Shown here one piece after another: positions 35,841 to 45,690 of a stretch of DNA of 64,000 nucleotides. Within the stretch, counting starts at the first letter, position 1. Every line of letters starts with the position of its first letter. The stretch spans positions 186,001-250,000 of the forward strand of contig JAQQAP010000037.1 of the NCBI GenBank assembly GCA_028533045.1, read 5' to 3'. Source of the stretch: Spirochaetales bacterium. GTDB lineage: Bacteria; Spirochaetota; Spirochaetia; DSM-2461. A program made the position numbers and the translations under genes. The notes below the pieces were generated by a model. It did no database searches. It was not told the DNA's origin and worked only from the letters and a program-made list of their open reading frames with translations.

Positions 35841-36566
35841 ATGGGGACTGTTAAAATTATCGCTCATAGGGGTGATGCGGCTTTTTTTCCGGAAAATAGA
35901 ACGGAAGCATTTGAAAGTGCCCTTAGAAAGGGAAGCTTTGGCCTGGAAACAGATCTCCACAGGACAAGTGACGATAAAGTTGTTCTTAATCATGACGATA
36001 CGGTGGATGATGGCTTTGGACCTACCGCTATTAGGGGAATGAATAGTGAGGATTTTCTTAATATCAAAGGTGCTCTAACATTTAACACCTTCCTTTTTAG
36101 GTACCAGTGTCCCTGCAATGTGGATCTGAAAGATAAGGATCCCTGGCTCGTGGATCAGGTTGTTCGTATTATTCGCAAGATGAAGGCCGGAGACCGAGTC
36201 ATTGTATCTTCTTTTCATCATAGCAATCTTAAATACTTTCGGCGTCTATTTCCCGACTGCGATACTTCCATGTCGCCCCGCGAGGTTGTCCGTTTTTATA
36301 TTGCCAGTAAATTTAATTGGCGTAGTAACAAACCCTATCCCGTAAAATATATGCAGGTGTGTGAGAATTGCGGTCCCCTCCGTATTGTTTCCCGCTCCAT
36401 GATTAAATATGCCCGAAAGCGCGATGTAAAAGTTCAGGTTTGGACGATTAATGATAAAAAAGATATGATTAGACTGATTAATTGGGGAGTTGACGGTATA
36501 TTTACCGATAATCCCGGTTTATTAGCTGAGGTTCTGAACGAAATGGGGTTTAACAATGAAAACTAG
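35841..36566 (+). CDS. Glycerophosphodiester phosphodiesterase
   Basis: This is a 241-residue GDPD-type TIM-barrel enzyme that cleaves glycerophosphodiesters to glycerol-3-phosphate and an alcohol. Active-site motifs are HRG near residue 9 with PEN a few residues on, ETD near 37 (metal ligands) and the second histidine in NHDDTVD. The C-terminal motif VWTINDKKDM and GIFTDNPG is also typical. There is no signal peptide, so it is likely cytosolic. It overlaps the PhoH gene by 11 bp. Confidence 0.92.
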   Translation: MGTVKIIAHRGDAAFFPENRTEAFESALRKGSFGLETDLHRTSDDKVVLNHDDTVDDGFGPTAIRGMNSEDFLNIKGALTFNTFLFRYQCPCNVDLKDKDPWLVDQVVRIIRKMKAGDRVIVSSFHHSNLKYFRRLFPDCDTSMSPREVVRFYIASKFNWRSNKPYPVKYMQVCENCGPLRIVSRSMIKYARKRDVKVQVWTINDKKDMIRLINWGVDGIFTDNPGLLAEVLNEMGFNNEN

Positions 36567-37908
36567 CAGCCATGGTCACAATCATCACAAAAAAGAAGAA
36601 CAAAACAGTAGCAGACACAAGGTATTCGTTCTTGATACGAACGTACTGATTCATCGTCCCGATGCGTTTCTCTCTTTTAGAGGCTGCGATGTGGTTCTGC
36701 CCCTTTGGGTTTTGGAAGAACTGGATAACCTTAAGCGGGACCATCACGGAAGAGGCCGATCCGCCCGCCATGCTATCAGAAAAATTAATGATGCCGTAGG
36801 AAAGGGTTCTCTTTACAGGGGAGTAAAGCTGGAAAACGGCGGTACTCTCCGGGTGAGTATGCACTATAGTAAGAACATACCCTCCGGTTTTCTTATCGAA
36901 AAAATGGATAATAAAATTATTCTTTGCGCCTTGGAAGAGGTGGAAAAAGGCCATTCTGTCTTTTTTGTTTCCAAAGATATCAACGCTCGCCTTAAAGCTA
37001 CCGCCATGGGAATCAAGGCGGTGGATTATGAAAGAAACAAGGTCAATATGAAATCCCTTTATGATGGGATAAGCGAGCTGACTCTGGACGAAGAGGAATT
37101 CGAAAAATTCCGTATTGACGGTTATCGAGAATATGCCGAACCTATCCTGGCAAATGAATATGTAGTTGTGCAGCAAAAGGGACAGGGAAAGACAGTTCAC
37201 TTGGGACGCTATAACAAAAAAGAGGCCCGTTTAGATTATGTAAATTCCCATCAGGAATCGGTTCTGGGGATCAAACCGCTTAATATTCAACAGCGCATGG
37301 CCTTTGACCTTCTTTTGGATGACGATATTCCCTTGGTGACCATGGTGGGGCGAGCCGGTACAGGTAAAACCCTCCTGGCTCTTGCGGCGGCTCTTAAAAA
37401 GACTTTGAATGATAAGAAATACTCCCGGGTATTGGTTACCAGACCTATTATTCCTATGGGGAACGATATTGGGTTTCTCCCCGGTGCTAAATCAGCTAAA
37501 ATGAATCACTGGATGCAGCCCGTATTTGATAATCTGGAGCTTATTATCGAAACGGGAAAACAGCAAAATCTGAAAAGCATTGACCAGCTTTTAAATAATA
37601 AAGTAATTGAGATAGAAGCGCTTACATACATTCGAGGGCGTTCTCTTCCCCGACAATACATAATTATCGATGAAGCACAGAACCTGACTCCCCACGAAGT
37701 CAAAACTGTGGTGAGCCGGGCAGGTGAGGGGACAAAGGTGATTCTTTGTGGAGACCCCTACCAGATTGACAGCCCCTATCTTGATGCTGAATCAAATGGA
37801 TTAAGTTATCTTGTTGAGTCCTTCAAGGCGGAAAGCCTGGCAGGTCATATCACCCTTTCTCATACGGAACGTAGTCCTTTGGCCGACTTGGCCGCGGAGT
37901 TGCTTTAG
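36556..37908 (+). CDS. PIN-domain PhoH-family ATPase
   Basis: This is a 450-residue protein fusing an N-terminal PIN nuclease domain (about 22-150; FVLDTNVLIHRP and later acidic residues) to a PhoH ATPase/helicase domain (about 230-450; Walker A GRAGTGKT, Walker B YIIIDEAQN). This is the YlaK/PhoH2 arrangement, whose members are RNA-unwinding and RNA-cleaving enzymes. The N-terminus is His-rich. Genes on both sides overlap it, so it lies in an operon with the phosphodiesterase. Confidence 0.92.
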   Translation: MKTSSHGHNHHKKEEQNSSRHKVFVLDTNVLIHRPDAFLSFRGCDVVLPLWVLEELDNLKRDHHGRGRSARHAIRKINDAVGKGSLYRGVKLENGGTLRVSMHYSKNIPSGFLIEKMDNKIILCALEEVEKGHSVFFVSKDINARLKATAMGIKAVDYERNKVNMKSLYDGISELTLDEEEFEKFRIDGYREYAEPILANEYVVVQQKGQGKTVHLGRYNKKEARLDYVNSHQESVLGIKPLNIQQRMAFDLLLDDDIPLVTMVGRAGTGKTLLALAAALKKTLNDKKYSRVLVTRPIIPMGNDIGFLPGAKSAKMNHWMQPVFDNLELIIETGKQQNLKSIDQLLNNKVIEIEALTYIRGRSLPRQYIIIDEAQNLTPHEVKTVVSRAGEGTKVILCGDPYQIDSPYLDAESNGLSYLVESFKAESLAGHITLSHTERSPLADLAAELL

Positions 37909-38216
37909 TGAAAAATTATAGTCCTGCCGAAGAAGATGAAATACACCGGCTCATGGCCCGACTGGGGGATGATGAACGGGAAAAATACCTGCTAACTCTT
38001 GAGAAGGCCTTTCGTGCCTGGAAAAAGGGGAATGTCAGTTTTACAGAACTCGATTCTCTCCTTATGAGGTATAGTCAGATTAAGGTACACCAGGTGCAGG
38101 GAGATCCGATTCTCACTATCTCCGATGCCTTGGCCGAAGGGCGTCTGGACCGGGATCAGATCTCCGATGAACTCTACAACAGGATAGAAATTGTCGTTCG
38201 CCTGATGAAGCATTAA
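37908..38216 (+). CDS. Small conserved-looking protein of unknown function
   Basis: This is a 102-residue, charged, mainly helical protein. Its GTG start overlaps the last base of the PhoH stop (TAGTG). No motif is recognisable. Tight coupling to the PIN-PhoH gene suggests a partner or regulator of it, but this rests on context only. Confidence 0.6.
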   Translation: MKNYSPAEEDEIHRLMARLGDDEREKYLLTLEKAFRAWKKGNVSFTELDSLLMRYSQIKVHQVQGDPILTISDALAEGRLDRDQISDELYNRIEIVVRLMKH

Positions 38217-38229
38217 TCGTAAAAAGGAT

Positions 38230-38259
38230 TGGACAAGGGGAAGGCAGTTCTACTATACT
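38230..38259 (+). promoter_or_regulatory. Promoter of the zinc-ribbon gene
   Basis: TGGACA (38230-38235), an 18-bp spacer and TATACT (38254-38259). The -10 ends exactly 6 nt before the ATG, so transcription should start at the initiation codon. Confidence 0.6.
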
Positions 38260-38265
38260 TAAGGT

Positions 38266-38514
38266 ATGGAAGAGGTACGATTCTGCGCATGGTGCGGTAA
38301 AATTGTTAACTTAAAATTTCACTATTGTCCCTGGTGTGGTAAGAACCTTTTTAAAAGAGAGGAGCCGGGGGTAACGGTAAATAAAATTGTCAACAAAATG
38401 AGCCGTCTCCAGACAAACGACAAGTTAGCAACACTCGAAAAGATGGAGAATCAATTGGGAGACCTGGAAGATGAAATCAGTGCGATCATCGATGAACAGG
38501 TCGCAAAGAATTGA
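38266..38514 (+). CDS. Small zinc-ribbon protein
   Basis: This is an 82-residue protein. Two CxxC pairs (CAWC at 8-11, CPWC at 22-25) form a zinc ribbon, followed by a helical, probably coiled-coil tail (about 40-80). Zinc ribbons of this kind mediate protein or nucleic-acid contacts. The function is unknown. It has its own promoter with no leader. Confidence 0.7.
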   Translation: MEEVRFCAWCGKIVNLKFHYCPWCGKNLFKREEPGVTVNKIVNKMSRLQTNDKLATLEKMENQLGDLEDEISAIIDEQVAKN

Positions 38515-38551
38515 TACAGATAATACCCCCTCCCGCCGATAATCGTGATAA

Positions 38552-40822
38552 ATGAACTTCTTTAAAAAATCTGTCATTCTGATATTAGGTCTCATAAGTC
38601 TCGGTTTCCTTTATGGGGAAACCCAATTTTCCCGGCCCGATCTGGGCGATGACAGTACCCTCCTTTTCTTTGCTGAACGGGACGAGTCCTACCGGAAAGG
38701 TAATTATGCCACTCTGCTCCGTACCAATTTGGATACCGGTGATTTACAGCTCTTGACCCACTATCCGGAGGAGCACTATTTTACCTCCCGGTCAAAGGAA
38801 CTCTTTCTTTGGAACCGCTATGGCCTCTATACTTTTACGACTCCCATGGAACTACCTAAACGAGTTGATATATACCCTTCTCTGGAACAGGGGAGCCCCA
38901 TTCAACTGGGCAAACTCTCTCCTTTGAGTATTTCCCCCGACGGCCGTTATTTTCTCTACTATAGACAGAGTGACTGGAGCCGGGGAGACCTTCTGCTTTT
39001 TGATCGAGACAGGGGCTACAGCACCCTGGTAACTTCCGGTATTACTATGGATTATGAAGGGGATAATATTCGCTGGTCCGGGGATTCTGCCTTTTTCGCC
39101 TATGTAAAGCAAGGTTCCCTCTACTATATATCCCTGGAAAAACTGATTGAAGGCCGATTGCCGGAAGAGGAGATCAGAAGATTAGGCGCCGGTGGGCCGG
39201 GAAGCTTTAAGTGGGGGAACGATAACAGCCTCTATTTTGTAAACGGGAAAGAAATCCTTTCGGTCAGAGCCAATGAGATGTTCGCCCTTTCCTTTTATGA
39301 CAGTCCTTTGCAGATCGGAACGGTGGCAGGGCACCTGTTTTTTGATTTTAATCCTAACTTTGATGAATTCTGGATAAGTCCCGACAGAAATCATCTTCTC
39401 GTAAAGCGTGAGGAAGGGGCCCTCTTTCTCATGGACTTGGAATTCCGGAATTTCAATAACTACGGAGAGATAAAGCGTTTTCCCTTTTTGAAATTACCCG
39501 CAGGTCAGGTTGTCCGGAAGGTCATTTGGGCCGAATCGGGGAAAATGTTTGCCCTTGTGGGCGGTGAATTGGATAGGGATTTGAGTAATAGTCTCTATGT
39601 CTATGACCCTTCCCAGTCACTGGATAGCTTTAGTGAGTCCAGGCAGTCGGGAGTTATCGATCTTGCCTTAAGTCCCGACGGGGAGTCCCTTGCGCTTCTC
39701 TATAATACGGAAATTACCATACGCGATACGGAAAGATGGACTCTATTAAGAAGCGCTTCAACCGGTGTAAATAACTCGTGCTATTGGGCTGACGATAGTC
39801 GTATCATTGTTTTGGGCGATGACCAGTCTACTCTCTACGATGTCAAAGAAGATGAGAGCCGTCTCCTGTTTTTTTCTCAATGTGATGATTTCGGTTTTTC
39901 CCTTGAAGGACAGATTCAGATCTCTTCGCTCGGTAAAAACTACGTACTGAACAAGGGGAAGTGGGAAAATACAGAGGAAATCTATTTTCGTGAAAAAAAG
40001 GTTTATAATGAGGACTTCCGAGTCTTTCTGACAGAGAATCACCACCCCGTATTGTATAGTAATCTAGTTATGGTGCGCAGTGTGAAAGAATTCGGTACGG
40101 AACCCTTATTAAAGGATTTGGAACAAAGTCCCATTTCTGAGGGATTTAAAGAAAATCCAGGCAGTTCCTCATCAATTTTTAATCACGGTTCCCGTATAAA
40201 GAGAAAAGAGGTATCCCTTGTTTTTAATGTGAACTCCGGGATTACAGGTCTTATGGATGTGCTGAATGTTCTTGCCGAATACGGTATCGAAGCGACCTTT
40301 TTTATTAATGGGGATTCCATACGGAAATATCCCCGTGCCATTAAGGCTCTTTCGGGGACAGATCACGAAATGGGGTCGCTTTTTTATACTCAACTGGATA
40401 TGACCGACAGAAAGTACAATATCGATAAGGATTTTATCATTCGGGGGCTGGCGAGAAATGAGGACGAATACTTTAGGGCTACGGGAAAGGAAATTCTTCC
40501 TCTCTGGCACGCTCCCTGGTATTTTGTTAACACCGATATTGTGGAAGCCTCTGAGGAAATGAACTATACTTATATCGGTCGTGATGTGGAAACCCTGGAT
40601 TGGGTGGATAGGAATGATGATTTCTTATATTATGGAGCAGACGATATAATTAACCGAATTGGGGAGCAGATTGAACCCGGTTCGATTATCCCCATTACAA
40701 TTGGTTCTTCGGCGGACAGGGAAGATTATCTCTTTCAAAAGCTGGAACTATTGTTAAACGGACTGATCAAAGAGGGCTATCAAATTGTTCCTGTGGGATT
40801 AATGATGGAACATAACAAATAA
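38552..40822 (+). CDS. Secreted propeller protein with degenerate polysaccharide deacetylase domain
   Basis: This is a 756-residue protein with a signal peptide (about 1-22). Residues about 25-500 contain WD40/TolB-like repeats (LSPDGRYFLYYRQSD, WSGDSAFFAY, LSPDGESLALLYN). Residues about 545-755 resemble a NodB deacetylase fold (GIEATFFINGDSIRKYP, then HAPWYF). The catalytic TFDDG motif is replaced by FNVNSG, and the metal-binding HSxxH by HEMGS, so classical metal-dependent deacetylation is unlikely. It may bind glycans or peptidoglycan. No cysteine lipobox is seen. Confidence 0.75.
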   Translation: MNFFKKSVILILGLISLGFLYGETQFSRPDLGDDSTLLFFAERDESYRKGNYATLLRTNLDTGDLQLLTHYPEEHYFTSRSKELFLWNRYGLYTFTTPMELPKRVDIYPSLEQGSPIQLGKLSPLSISPDGRYFLYYRQSDWSRGDLLLFDRDRGYSTLVTSGITMDYEGDNIRWSGDSAFFAYVKQGSLYYISLEKLIEGRLPEEEIRRLGAGGPGSFKWGNDNSLYFVNGKEILSVRANEMFALSFYDSPLQIGTVAGHLFFDFNPNFDEFWISPDRNHLLVKREEGALFLMDLEFRNFNNYGEIKRFPFLKLPAGQVVRKVIWAESGKMFALVGGELDRDLSNSLYVYDPSQSLDSFSESRQSGVIDLALSPDGESLALLYNTEITIRDTERWTLLRSASTGVNNSCYWADDSRIIVLGDDQSTLYDVKEDESRLLFFSQCDDFGFSLEGQIQISSLGKNYVLNKGKWENTEEIYFREKKVYNEDFRVFLTENHHPVLYSNLVMVRSVKEFGTEPLLKDLEQSPISEGFKENPGSSSSIFNHGSRIKRKEVSLVFNVNSGITGLMDVLNVLAEYGIEATFFINGDSIRKYPRAIKALSGTDHEMGSLFYTQLDMTDRKYNIDKDFIIRGLARNEDEYFRATGKEILPLWHAPWYFVNTDIVEASEEMNYTYIGRDVETLDWVDRNDDFLYYGADDIINRIGEQIEPGSIIPITIGSSADREDYLFQKLELLLNGLIKEGYQIVPVGLMMEHNK

Positions 40823-40887
40823 ATGTTAAGTCCCTTTGATTATGGTCCGATACTAATATAAGAGTTCTATTCCTGTGGGAGGATTTT

Positions 40888-41310
40888 ATGAATAGCCCTT
40901 TAAGTGCTTACAAAGAAACTTCAATTAAGACAGCCAGTCAGGGACGTTTGATCGTTATGCTCTATGAAGAAGCGGTACGACAGATGGAATTAGCGGCTGA
41001 TTTAATTAAAAATGAAGGTAAAGCCCGTTTTGATGATGTAAACAAGTCTATAACCAAAGCCCAAGCCATTATTTCTGAATTAATGTCCTCTTTGGACATG
41101 CAGGCCGGAGGGGAGATCGCCTCCAATCTTATGAATCTCTATATTTATTTTAATAAGACCCTTTTGGAGGGCAATATGGAGAAAAATGCCGATAAAATCC
41201 TTCAGGTTTCTCGTTTTATGGATGATTTACGCGGTGCATGGGCCACTATTGAGAATAGTGTTCCCACCGAGAGAGCCGTTCCCAGAACCGCTATCAATAT
41301 TGCCGGTTAA
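40888..41310 (+). CDS. fliS: Flagellin export chaperone FliS
   Basis: This is a 140-residue helical protein with the FliS N-terminal pattern (AYKETSIKTASQGRLIVMLYEEAVRQM) and later YIYFNKTLLEGN. FliS binds the C-terminus of flagellin and keeps it unfolded for export. GGGAGGA lies 5 nt before the ATG. No flagellin or fliD is in the window, so the gene stands apart from any main flagellar cluster. The next gene follows after 3 bp. Confidence 0.93.
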   Translation: MNSPLSAYKETSIKTASQGRLIVMLYEEAVRQMELAADLIKNEGKARFDDVNKSITKAQAIISELMSSLDMQAGGEIASNLMNLYIYFNKTLLEGNMEKNADKILQVSRFMDDLRGAWATIENSVPTERAVPRTAINIAG

Positions 41311-41313
41311 ACC

Positions 41314-41709
41314 GTGAACTTTGAAGATTACAGTAATAAATTGAGAGAAGAGGAAGTTGCCATTCTGGAAGGATATGGGGACTTCCTCTCTGTTTTTTAT
41401 AATCATATTGACCGGGTCGATAAGCTTGATGACTACAGGAAAATCGATCTGTCCTGGCAAAGTCGTTTGAAAAGTATTCAAAAGGTTCTGAGGGGATTAA
41501 AAATCGATACCCATAGTCCGGAAAGAACCGCTGCTCTGGAAAGATGTCAAAGTCGGCTTAAAAAGCTCATGACCTCCCTTGACAGAAAAAGGTGCTCCCT
41601 TCATGATGACATTAGTTCGTTGAACAAAGAAAACTGCCGTATGGGACTTCGTTACAATCGTTACGATAGCCGTTCGGCCCATCCAGGATTGATTGACATC
41701 ACAACATGA
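41314..41709 (+). CDS. Small helical protein next to fliS
   Basis: This is a 131-residue charged helical protein with a GTG start. No family is certain. The size, helical content and place directly after fliS resemble the flagellar chaperones FlgN and FliT. Its last 4 bp overlap the polA start (ATGA), coupling it to polA as well. Confidence 0.6.
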   Translation: MNFEDYSNKLREEEVAILEGYGDFLSVFYNHIDRVDKLDDYRKIDLSWQSRLKSIQKVLRGLKIDTHSPERTAALERCQSRLKKLMTSLDRKRCSLHDDISSLNKENCRMGLRYNRYDSRSAHPGLIDITT

Positions 41710-44423
41710 AAGAACCCCTATATCTGTTAGACGGTTACAGTGTAATTTACCGTTCCTATTTTGGCTTTATCAGAAATCCTATAATAAACAGCAAGAGACA
41801 GAACGTTTCCGCTATTTTTGGTTTCTTCAATACGATTTTCTCTTTTTATAAGAAGTATAATCCCAAACGATTTTACATTACCCTTGATTCTCCGACCCCT
41901 ACTTTTAGACATGAAATGTACGAAGAGTACAAGGCAAACCGGGATAAGGCACCCCAAGACCTTCATGATCAGGTTCAACCCATCATTGACCTGCTTAAGG
42001 CCATGGGACTTCCGGCTATTTCCTATGACGGACTTGAAGCGGATGACCTCATGGGGGCCCTGGCCAAAAAAGAGGAGCGCGAAGGGGGGGAGGCCTATAT
42101 TATTTCAGGTGATAAGGATTTGCTCCAGCTAGTTTCTCCCCAGGTCTTTGTTTTAAAGCCCGACAAAGGGCAGTTTATCAAGATGGGCGAAGCAGATGTT
42201 ATGGAAGACCGTGGGGTCCGTCCCGATCAGATGATCGACTATTTGGCTCTTATGGGAGATTCGGCTGATAATATCCCCGGAGTGGCCGGTATTGGTCCCA
42301 AGACGGCTGTAAAGCTTCTAGGGGAGTATGAAACTCTGGAGAATCTTTATGATAATGTGGAGAAAATAAAAGCCGCAGGCCAGCGGAATAAGCTTATCGA
42401 AAATCGGGAAAATGCCTTCTTTAGTAAGAAGCTCGTAGAAATCATAACCGATATGGACTACGAGAAGCTCAATATCAATGAGAATATGCCCTGTGATGCC
42501 GCTCTTGTTAAAGAGTTGTTTGGGAAATGGGAATTACCCACACTTCTGGCTGACTTTACACGCCTATTTACGGATGGTCCTGTAATTGAAGCGGCCGGGG
42601 CATCGGAAGCAGAAGAAGTGGAAAGGAAAAATTGGAAGAACTCCGGAGCGGAATATATTGGAATAAGTGATAAGTCCGTCCTTGAAGAGGTTCTTAAAAA
42701 AGCCGCCGACTCTCTCTTCCTGGCTTTTGACTGTGAAACTAACGCACTCGATGAAATGAAGGCCGAACCGGTAGGAGTTTCCTTCTCTTTTGAACCTAAT
42801 AAGGCCTATTATATTCCCATTAAATGCGAAGGAGCCGAGCTTCTTGAGGAAGAGTATATTAAGACTCAACTTCAGGAACTCTTTGACAAGGGAAAGTTTC
42901 AGCTTATTGGTCAGAATTTTAAATATGATTATAAGGTTCTGACTCGCTGGGGACTCTCTTTGCCTCCCCTATACTTTGATACTATGATTGCCGCCTGGAT
43001 GCTGGAGAGCGACGAGCGGAGCAATATGGACGCCTTGGCTCTCAAATATCTGGATTACGAAACGATTCATTTCTCCGATGTCGTTCCCAAGGGAAAAACC
43101 TTTGATAAGGTCCCCTTGGAACAAGCCGTACCCTATGCGGCAGAAGATAGTGATATAACCTTGCAGCTCTTTACGATCCTTAAGAAAAAGTTGATTGAGA
43201 GAGAGCTGGATAAACTTTTTTATCAGCTGGAAATGCCTCTCGTCTATCTTTTGGCTAAGATGGAAATGACCGGTATCACCCTTAAAAAGGATGAACTGGT
43301 AGCCTATGGTGTGGCTTTGGGAGAAGAGTTGGACCGGATAGAAAAAGAAATTTATGAGCTGTGCGGGGAAGAGTTTAATATTCGTTCTACCAAGGAACTG
43401 CAGCGTATTCTTTTTGAAGTACGCGAACTGCCTACCGGGAAGAAAACCAAAACAGGTTATTCTACGGATATTAAAGTCCTTACCGAACTGGCCAAACAAG
43501 ACCCGGTTCCCGAATTGATATTAAGACATAGGGGACTGGCCAAGCTTAAATCGACCTATGTGGACTCCTTGAGCGAACTGGTCGACGAAAAGGGGAAACT
43601 TCATACCCATTTTGCCCAGACCGGTACGGCTACAGGTCGAATCGCCAGTCGCGATCCCAACCTGCAGAATATACCTGTCCGGGACGAAAAGGGGCGTATG
43701 ATTCGCATGGCCTTTGCCTCCGATGAGGGGCAGGTTTTTCTTTCCGCCGACTATTCCCAGATTGAGCTGGTTGTACTGGCTCATCTTTCCGATGACACAG
43801 GTTTAAAGGACGCTTTTTCGAGTGGAGAGGATGTACATAAACAGACCGCCTCCCTTATATTTGGCAAGTCCACCGAAGAAGTTACCGCCGACGAAAGACG
43901 TATTGCCAAAACCATTAACTTTGGGGTTATGTACGGTATGTCCGCCTTTCGCTTGAGCAACGAGTTAAAGATTCCTAGGAAGGATGCGGCGGAATTTATC
44001 AAAACCTACTTTGAAAAATATGCCGGAGTAAAGACTTTTATAGAGAAGACCATAGAGGATGCCCGGGAAGAGGGCGGCGTTAGTACCATGATGGGCCGTT
44101 TTAGAACTATCCGGGGTATTAATAGCCGTAATAAAACGGAGCAGCAGGGGGCGGAACGGGCGGCCGTTAACTCTCGTATTCAGGGATCCGCTGCGGACAT
44201 CGTTAAAAAGGCCATGCTTGATCTGGCTCCCCGAATTGAAACGGAATTCCCCCGTGCGAAAATGCTTCTTCAGGTACACGATGAATGTATCTTTCAGGTC
44301 CCGGAGGAAGAAATGAATCGTCTTGCTCAGCTTGTACAGGAAGTTATGGAATCGGCTGTGACTCTTTCTATTCCCTTGAGGGTTAACGTGGAAACGGGAC
44401 ACCGATGGGGGGAAATACATTAA
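41706..44423 (+). CDS. polA: DNA polymerase I
   Basis: This is a 905-residue enzyme (E. coli 928) for repair and Okazaki-fragment processing. The N-terminal 5'-3' exonuclease (about 1-290) has GLEADDLMG and GDSADNIPGVAGIGPKTA. The middle 3'-5' exonuclease keeps its acidic residues (FDCETNALD, NFKYDYKVL, YAAEDSD), so proofreading looks intact, unlike in many Firmicutes. Polymerase motifs are SADYSQIEL (A), RRIAKTINFGVMYG (B) and QVHDECIF (C). It overlaps the gene before and nearly touches coaE. Confidence 0.97.
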   Translation: MKEPLYLLDGYSVIYRSYFGFIRNPIINSKRQNVSAIFGFFNTIFSFYKKYNPKRFYITLDSPTPTFRHEMYEEYKANRDKAPQDLHDQVQPIIDLLKAMGLPAISYDGLEADDLMGALAKKEEREGGEAYIISGDKDLLQLVSPQVFVLKPDKGQFIKMGEADVMEDRGVRPDQMIDYLALMGDSADNIPGVAGIGPKTAVKLLGEYETLENLYDNVEKIKAAGQRNKLIENRENAFFSKKLVEIITDMDYEKLNINENMPCDAALVKELFGKWELPTLLADFTRLFTDGPVIEAAGASEAEEVERKNWKNSGAEYIGISDKSVLEEVLKKAADSLFLAFDCETNALDEMKAEPVGVSFSFEPNKAYYIPIKCEGAELLEEEYIKTQLQELFDKGKFQLIGQNFKYDYKVLTRWGLSLPPLYFDTMIAAWMLESDERSNMDALALKYLDYETIHFSDVVPKGKTFDKVPLEQAVPYAAEDSDITLQLFTILKKKLIERELDKLFYQLEMPLVYLLAKMEMTGITLKKDELVAYGVALGEELDRIEKEIYELCGEEFNIRSTKELQRILFEVRELPTGKKTKTGYSTDIKVLTELAKQDPVPELILRHRGLAKLKSTYVDSLSELVDEKGKLHTHFAQTGTATGRIASRDPNLQNIPVRDEKGRMIRMAFASDEGQVFLSADYSQIELVVLAHLSDDTGLKDAFSSGEDVHKQTASLIFGKSTEEVTADERRIAKTINFGVMYGMSAFRLSNELKIPRKDAAEFIKTYFEKYAGVKTFIEKTIEDAREEGGVSTMMGRFRTIRGINSRNKTEQQGAERAAVNSRIQGSAADIVKKAMLDLAPRIETEFPRAKMLLQVHDECIFQVPEEEMNRLAQLVQEVMESAVTLSIPLRVNVETGHRWGEIH

Positions 44424-44425
44424 TT

Positions 44426-45022
44426 ATGGTCATTGGTTTAGCCGGTAAGTCCTGTGCGGGAAAAAATGCCGTCGGGGCGGCCCTGGAGGCCTATGGTGCC
44501 CTTCATGTGGATCTGGACCGGTTAAACCATACTATTCTTAATCAACACTGCCGGGAAATCGGTGAACTGTTCTCTGTCAACCTTTGTGATGATAAGGGAC
44601 ATATGAATCGGCCCGCTCTCTCGGAACTGGTATTTTCCGATCCGGAAAAACTAAGACGTTTGGAAGACTATGTTTATCCCAGAATAGAAGAAGAGGTTGA
44701 AGTAATCATTTCCCAAAATTCGGGCGATCTCATTCTTCTTAATGGGGCCGCCCTCCATAAAAGCCGTCTTGTTCATAAAATGGACCGTCTTGTGTGGGTC
44801 CATTCACCCTATTTGCTCCGTATAATTCGGGCCATGTCCCGGGATAAAAGATCTATTCCCAATATAATTAAAAGATTTCGAAATCAAAGGGAATTCAGTA
44901 CTCAACAATTTTCCTCCCATGTCGATATTTATAAGGTATACAATGGGGTATTTATTGAATTCCTGCATCGTCGGGTAAAAAAAATGTATCTCAGCTGGAT
45001 TATCAAAGGAGAAACATTGTAA
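44426..45022 (+). CDS. coaE: Dephospho-CoA kinase
   Basis: This is a P-loop kinase of about 198 residues for the last step of coenzyme A synthesis. The P-loop is GLAGKSCAGKN, a variant with Cys in the loop. HVDLDRLNH and a RPALSELVFSDPEKLRRLE segment match CoaE. The ATG at 44426 gives the typical VIGL start and lies 2 bp after the polA stop. An ATG at 44405 inside polA would add seven residues. The gene order polA-coaE is common in bacteria. Confidence 0.9.
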   Translation: MVIGLAGKSCAGKNAVGAALEAYGALHVDLDRLNHTILNQHCREIGELFSVNLCDDKGHMNRPALSELVFSDPEKLRRLEDYVYPRIEEEVEVIISQNSGDLILLNGAALHKSRLVHKMDRLVWVHSPYLLRIIRAMSRDKRSIPNIIKRFRNQREFSTQQFSSHVDIYKVYNGVFIEFLHRRVKKMYLSWIIKGETL

Positions 45023-45690
45023 TGGAAGATAAAAACGGCAAATATACGCTCATGGTTCTCATCACGGCCTTGGGGGGCTTGGCTATCGTCGTCTTAATTG
45101 GATGGGCCTTCTTTTTTAATCCCCTCGATACGATGGAAGGTACTGAAAAGCCCGAATTGACCCTTTCTTCGATAGAGGAAGCGGACCAATCCTATCTGCT
45201 GCCGGAAAAAAGTACAGACGAACTGCTCATCGACGGAATACAGAACGGAGATGAGGTCCCTCTTCTTATAGAAGAAGGTGAGGATGAGATTATTATTACC
45301 ATGGAAGAAACGGTTGCTGAAGAAGAATCTTCCGTTGAAGAAGCTGTACCGGCTGTCCTGGTTCAGCCCGAACCGGAACCCGTACCCGAACCAGCTAAGG
45401 AACAGGTGACTTACAAACAGGTAACTCAGGCCATCTACTGGCTTCAGGTAGGTTCCTTCCCCAATTCCAATAAAGCGGAAGCCCTTAGAACCTCATTAAA
45501 GGATAGGGGAATTGATTCGGTTATGCAGACAAGAACTGTCAACGGTACCCTCTATTATCGTGTAAGAGTCGGGGCCTATTACAGCAAGAGCGAAGCGGAA
45601 GCTTTCAAGTCGCAGCTCCTCTCTCTTGATGACATTAGCGAAGTGACCCTCTATACCGATTCCATTACCAAAACTGTGGTGGTGGATTAG
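45022..45690 (+). CDS. SPOR-domain membrane protein
   Basis: This is a 222-residue protein with one N-terminal membrane span (about 9-31), an acidic, Pro/Glu-rich linker (about 36-135) and a C-terminal SPOR domain (about 140-220; [35 protein letters not shown]). SPOR domains bind denuded glycan strands at division sites. It overlaps the coaE stop by 1 bp and converges with cysE, sharing 4 bp. Confidence 0.88.
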   Translation: MEDKNGKYTLMVLITALGGLAIVVLIGWAFFFNPLDTMEGTEKPELTLSSIEEADQSYLLPEKSTDELLIDGIQNGDEVPLLIEEGEDEIIITMEETVAEEESSVEEAVPAVLVQPEPEPVPEPAKEQVTYKQVTQAIYWLQVGSFPNSNKAEALRTSLKDRGIDSVMQTRTVNGTLYYRVRVGAYYSKSEAEAFKSQLLSLDDISEVTLYTDSITKTVVVD

